NCBI RefSeq assembly: GCF_018811945.1
Contig: NZ_JACRVU010000002.1
Coordinates: 228,999-292,998, forward strand
DNA length: 64,000 bases
Source of the DNA: Gluconobacter sp. P1C6_b
GTDB taxonomy: Bacteria > Pseudomonadota > Alphaproteobacteria > Acetobacterales > Acetobacteraceae
Reading direction: 5' to 3'
Shown in pieces: positions 62,133-64,000 of this stretch. The position numbers were made by a program, and so were the translations under genes. Positions within the stretch are counted from its first letter, which is position 1. The number at the start of each line of letters is the position of its first letter. A model generated the notes under the pieces. It was given only the letters and a program-made list of their open reading frames with translations, searched no databases and was not told the origin of the DNA.

Positions 62133-62636
62133 TCAAACAGACAGAGGATCGGCCTTGAGCACCGATTGCCTGCCCAGGAACACGTCCCGCTCACAGGCGC
62201 GGCGTCTGGCGAGCCCCACCAGCTCGACCAGATGGCCGTTGACGGTCGCCTTGTCCCACCGAAGCAGCTCATCGGCCGCGCCGGCATAGTCGCTGGCGTT
62301 CAGCTTCCGCAGCAGCGTGGAGCTTTCCACGGCTGGCCCGCCGACATTGTACTGCCAGGACAGCAGGGCAGCCCGCTGGACATCCGAAAGCGGAACCTTG
62401 ACCAGGCGCGACAGGACCGCGTCACAGACCATGACGGACTGGAGCAGCAGGCTGGCAGCATCGGCCTCGCTGATGGCAGCTGTATGAGCTGTGACAGGCC
62501 AGCCGTCCTTCAGCCAGCGGCTGCCATATCCGATCGTCCAGCATCCGGCCGGACAGACATAGGGCTTCGACCTGAAGCCCTCGAAGCCAGGACGCTTCAG
62601 GAGGGTCATGGCCAGCACGACAGCAGTTTCATGCAT
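62133..62636 (-). CDS. Phage endolysin, GH24 lysozyme
   Basis: A 167-residue lysozyme of the T4/P1 type. The catalytic triad is Glu19, Cys28 and Thr34 (FEGF, YVCPAG, WTIGYG) with the standard 9- and 6-residue spacing; Cys replaces the Asp of T4 lysozyme, as in P1 Lyz. LSWQYNVGGPAVESSTLLRKLN is a typical GH24 block. There is no signal or SAR segment, so a holin would be needed for release. Confidence 0.93.
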   Translation of the reverse strand: MHETAVVLAMTLLKRPGFEGFRSKPYVCPAGCWTIGYGSRWLKDGWPVTAHTAAISEADAASLLLQSVMVCDAVLSRLVKVPLSDVQRAALLSWQYNVGGPAVESSTLLRKLNASDYAGAADELLRWDKATVNGHLVELVGLARRRACERDVFLGRQSVLKADPLSV

Positions 62637-62647
62637 GGTTTTTCCAT

Positions 62648-62672
62648 AAAAAAAGTCGCCCGAAAGCGACTT
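62648..62672 (-). terminator. Terminator downstream of the hydrolase-TPR gene
   Basis: On the minus strand, AAGTCGC-TTTCGG-GCGACTT is followed by T7. It ends transcription coming from the higher-coordinate gene before the endolysin. Confidence 0.9.
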
Positions 62673-62720
62673 GCATAAATAAAGTATTGATTTGATGTTA
62701 TCTGTAATGGATTTTGGTTT

Positions 62721-63783
62721 TTATGTTTTATTGAAAGCATTCATCAATATTTTTATAAAAAAATTAGCATGTTTGAAATTATTGTTTTCTGGTTTGGATG
62801 ATTTTTTAATAAATTCTGAACCGTCTCTATGGTTTTTTATTTTATTGTTTAATTCTTTCCGTAGAGAAGCAAGGTCTTTTTGATAAAGGCTTCGGGTTGG
62901 GTTTCGAGCGACAGCTTCTTCTTCCAGAGGAAGAGCTTCGGAAAGTCGTCCCTCTGCTCTAAAGGAGAGAGCCATGAGATGGAAATAATCGGCTTCTTCC
63001 GGAACGGCCTGCATTAGGTTTTCGAGGATTGTGCGACATTTGATGGTTTCTTTTTTTTCAAGAAGAATGATCGCAAGGCATTTCTGATAAAGAAGATTAG
63101 AAGGATCGAGTTCTGTCGCTTTCTGCTCCCAAAATTCTGCCTCTGCGTATTCGCTTCGTTCTTTATGATATTGTGCAAGGTTATGGGCCGGTCCAGCATC
63201 TGAGGGACATATCTCAGCCGCTTTCCGGGCGAGAGAAAGTGCCCACTCGGGATGTCTGCAGCGTGCTAAAGCGGAAAGAACTTCATAGTATTTGGCTGAT
63301 TCCCGGCGGCGCTTTCTTGCGTGATGGCTAAAGGATAATGCATCAAAATTACCATTGATAATTTCTAGAATACCTTTTCCCAGCATGCCGACTTCTGCCA
63401 GGTAAACTCCTGCCATGTGACCTGCATAAGGAATGGCAGCTTCAGTAACGGAAGTATCCTGAGAAATTCGCTTTACATGTCTTCGGTCCATGGCATCAAA
63501 CGGATCGTAAAAAATTATAGTGCATTTGAGAGGCTCAATTGGTCTACGGCGTTCCTGAGAATATGTGAGGTTGACGGTTTCAAGCCATCTACGCTCCTCT
63601 GGCATAATCTTAGGATCTACCGAATATTGCGGGGCTATGGCGATAGCCGTGGCATCCAATTTGCCTCCAAACCGGATGGCTGCGTAGCCACCCATACTTG
63701 CGCCATAAGTGAAAATTCGATCGTAATTTTGAGAAATTTTGCGGATTTCATCTGGAGGGTTCGAAAAACCTTCTGGATTTGAG
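62721..63783 (-). pseudogene. Alpha/beta-hydrolase plus TPR protein, 5' end cut by an IS element
   Basis: The frame keeps the hydrolase nucleophile elbow (YGASMGGYAA), so about 60-100 N-terminal residues are missing. A TPR region follows (about three to four repeats, e.g. YHKERSEYAEAEFWEQKATEL and DPSNLLYQKCLAIILLEKK). The C-terminus is basic and AT-rich. The open frame continues into the IS end (to 63908), but that part is IS sequence, so no native start remains. Its role is unknown; it may be a moron or surface-modification gene. Confidence 0.7.
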
Positions 63784-64000
63784 GGTTCCTCTGTGATTCC
63801 ATCTCTCCTGCGTTGATTGGGGATGATGGCAGATGAAGCAGCCGAGTTTCTTTGATGTTGAAGAGCGGCTGGCCCGGTTAAGCGGGCTTGGCGATCAGCT
63901 TGAGGCATTTTCCCGGACTGTGGATTTTGAGGTGTTCCGCCCCGATCTGGAGAAGGCTCTGGCCTATTCAGATGGGAGCAAAGGTGGACGACCGCCGTTT
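63784..64000 (+). mobile_element. IS5-family (IS1031-like) insertion sequence, left end only
   Basis: The left boundary is estimated near 63784, where the sequence changes abruptly and TGA, a likely TNA target site, precedes GGGTTCCTCTGTGATTCC. The transposase gene starts 50 bp in. The rest of the element is outside the window. Confidence 0.7.
63833..64000 (+). CDS. IS5-family transposase, N-terminal part
   Basis: 56 codons are visible, beginning MKQPSFFDVEERLARLSGLG and reaching GSKGGRPPF, the conserved N-terminus of IS5/IS1031-type transposases common in acetic acid bacteria. It runs off the window. Confidence 0.9.
   Translation, partial: MKQPSFFDVEERLARLSGLGDQLEAFSRTVDFEVFRPDLEKALAYSDGSKGGRPPF

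Larger units (their letters stand above)
56636..64000. mobile_element. Left end of a prophage or phage-related element in tRNA-Val (continues off window)
   Basis: It starts at the tRNA-Val fragment and contains an SOS-boxed UmuDC pair, an AT-rich ATPase, small phage-like genes, a holin candidate, a GH24 endolysin and an IS-interrupted gene. No integrase is seen, so it should be at the other end. The element type is inferred from the lysis genes and the att site. Confidence 0.75.

Noticed and set aside
1..64000. CRISPR arrays
   Set aside because: No regularly spaced identical repeats were seen; the island repeats are too long and degenerate.

Overview
The window looks like chromosome of an acetic acid bacterium (Acetobacteraceae), most probably Gluconobacter. 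The reasons are high GC, alphaproteobacterial operon contents (nrdR-nusB-thiL, YdcH-purE-purK, TrcR, Cys-poor L31), a PhyR/NepR/EcfG general stress response locus, an alphaproteobacterial LexA box, and an IS5/IS1031-type transposase of the kind common in this group. The genus call is inference.

Region 1 (1-37.4 kb) is compact core genome. It runs: a glucokinase stub and SDR, divergent from a GNAT-type acyltransferase; nrdR-nusB-thiL; a copper chaperone; recQ; an OmpA-like lipoprotein; cydDC; the general stress response locus (HWE kinase, an unusually small nepR gene, two ECF sigma factors, divergent phyR); uup; a Gfo/Idh/MocA dehydrogenase; secDF; mscL; rpmE; an IbpA-type Hsp20; trcR; purEK; two tandem radC genes; uvrD/pcrA-prmA-GNAT-aminopeptidase P; a lytic transglycosylase; ruvX; and gatCAB. 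It ends with tRNA-Ser(GCT) at 37472-37564.

Region 2 (37551-45463) is a 7.9-kb island in the 3' end of tRNA-Ser, bounded by a 19-bp direct repeat. It has a P4-like plan: tyrosine integrase next to the right att site, an AlpA/excisionase-like protein, a coupled primase fragment plus Toprim/DUF927 helicase, and an XRE regulator with an HNH nuclease. It has no capsid genes. About 700 bp of non-coding DNA holds three degenerate ~105-bp repeats, and one arm of a 32-bp inverted repeat whose partner lies on the far side of the replication genes.

Region 3 (45.5-56.6 kb) is variable backbone: nucleoside deoxyribosyltransferase-like protein, SDR, TetR regulator divergent from an aldehyde dehydrogenase with a perfect 23-bp inverted repeat between them, VOC protein, TonB-like protein, three tiny proline-rich proteins, Rieske oxygenase, LysR/aldo-keto reductase pair, and nhaA.

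Region 4 (56636 to the window end) is the left end of a prophage or similar element in a tRNA-Val gene, of which only the 3' 50 nt remain here. It holds a LexA-box-controlled UmuDC-like pair whose UmuD homologue lacks both catalytic residues, an AT-rich lone AAA/STAND-like ATPase, a lysis block (holin candidate and GH24 endolysin), and a hydrolase-TPR gene cut by an IS element that runs off the window.
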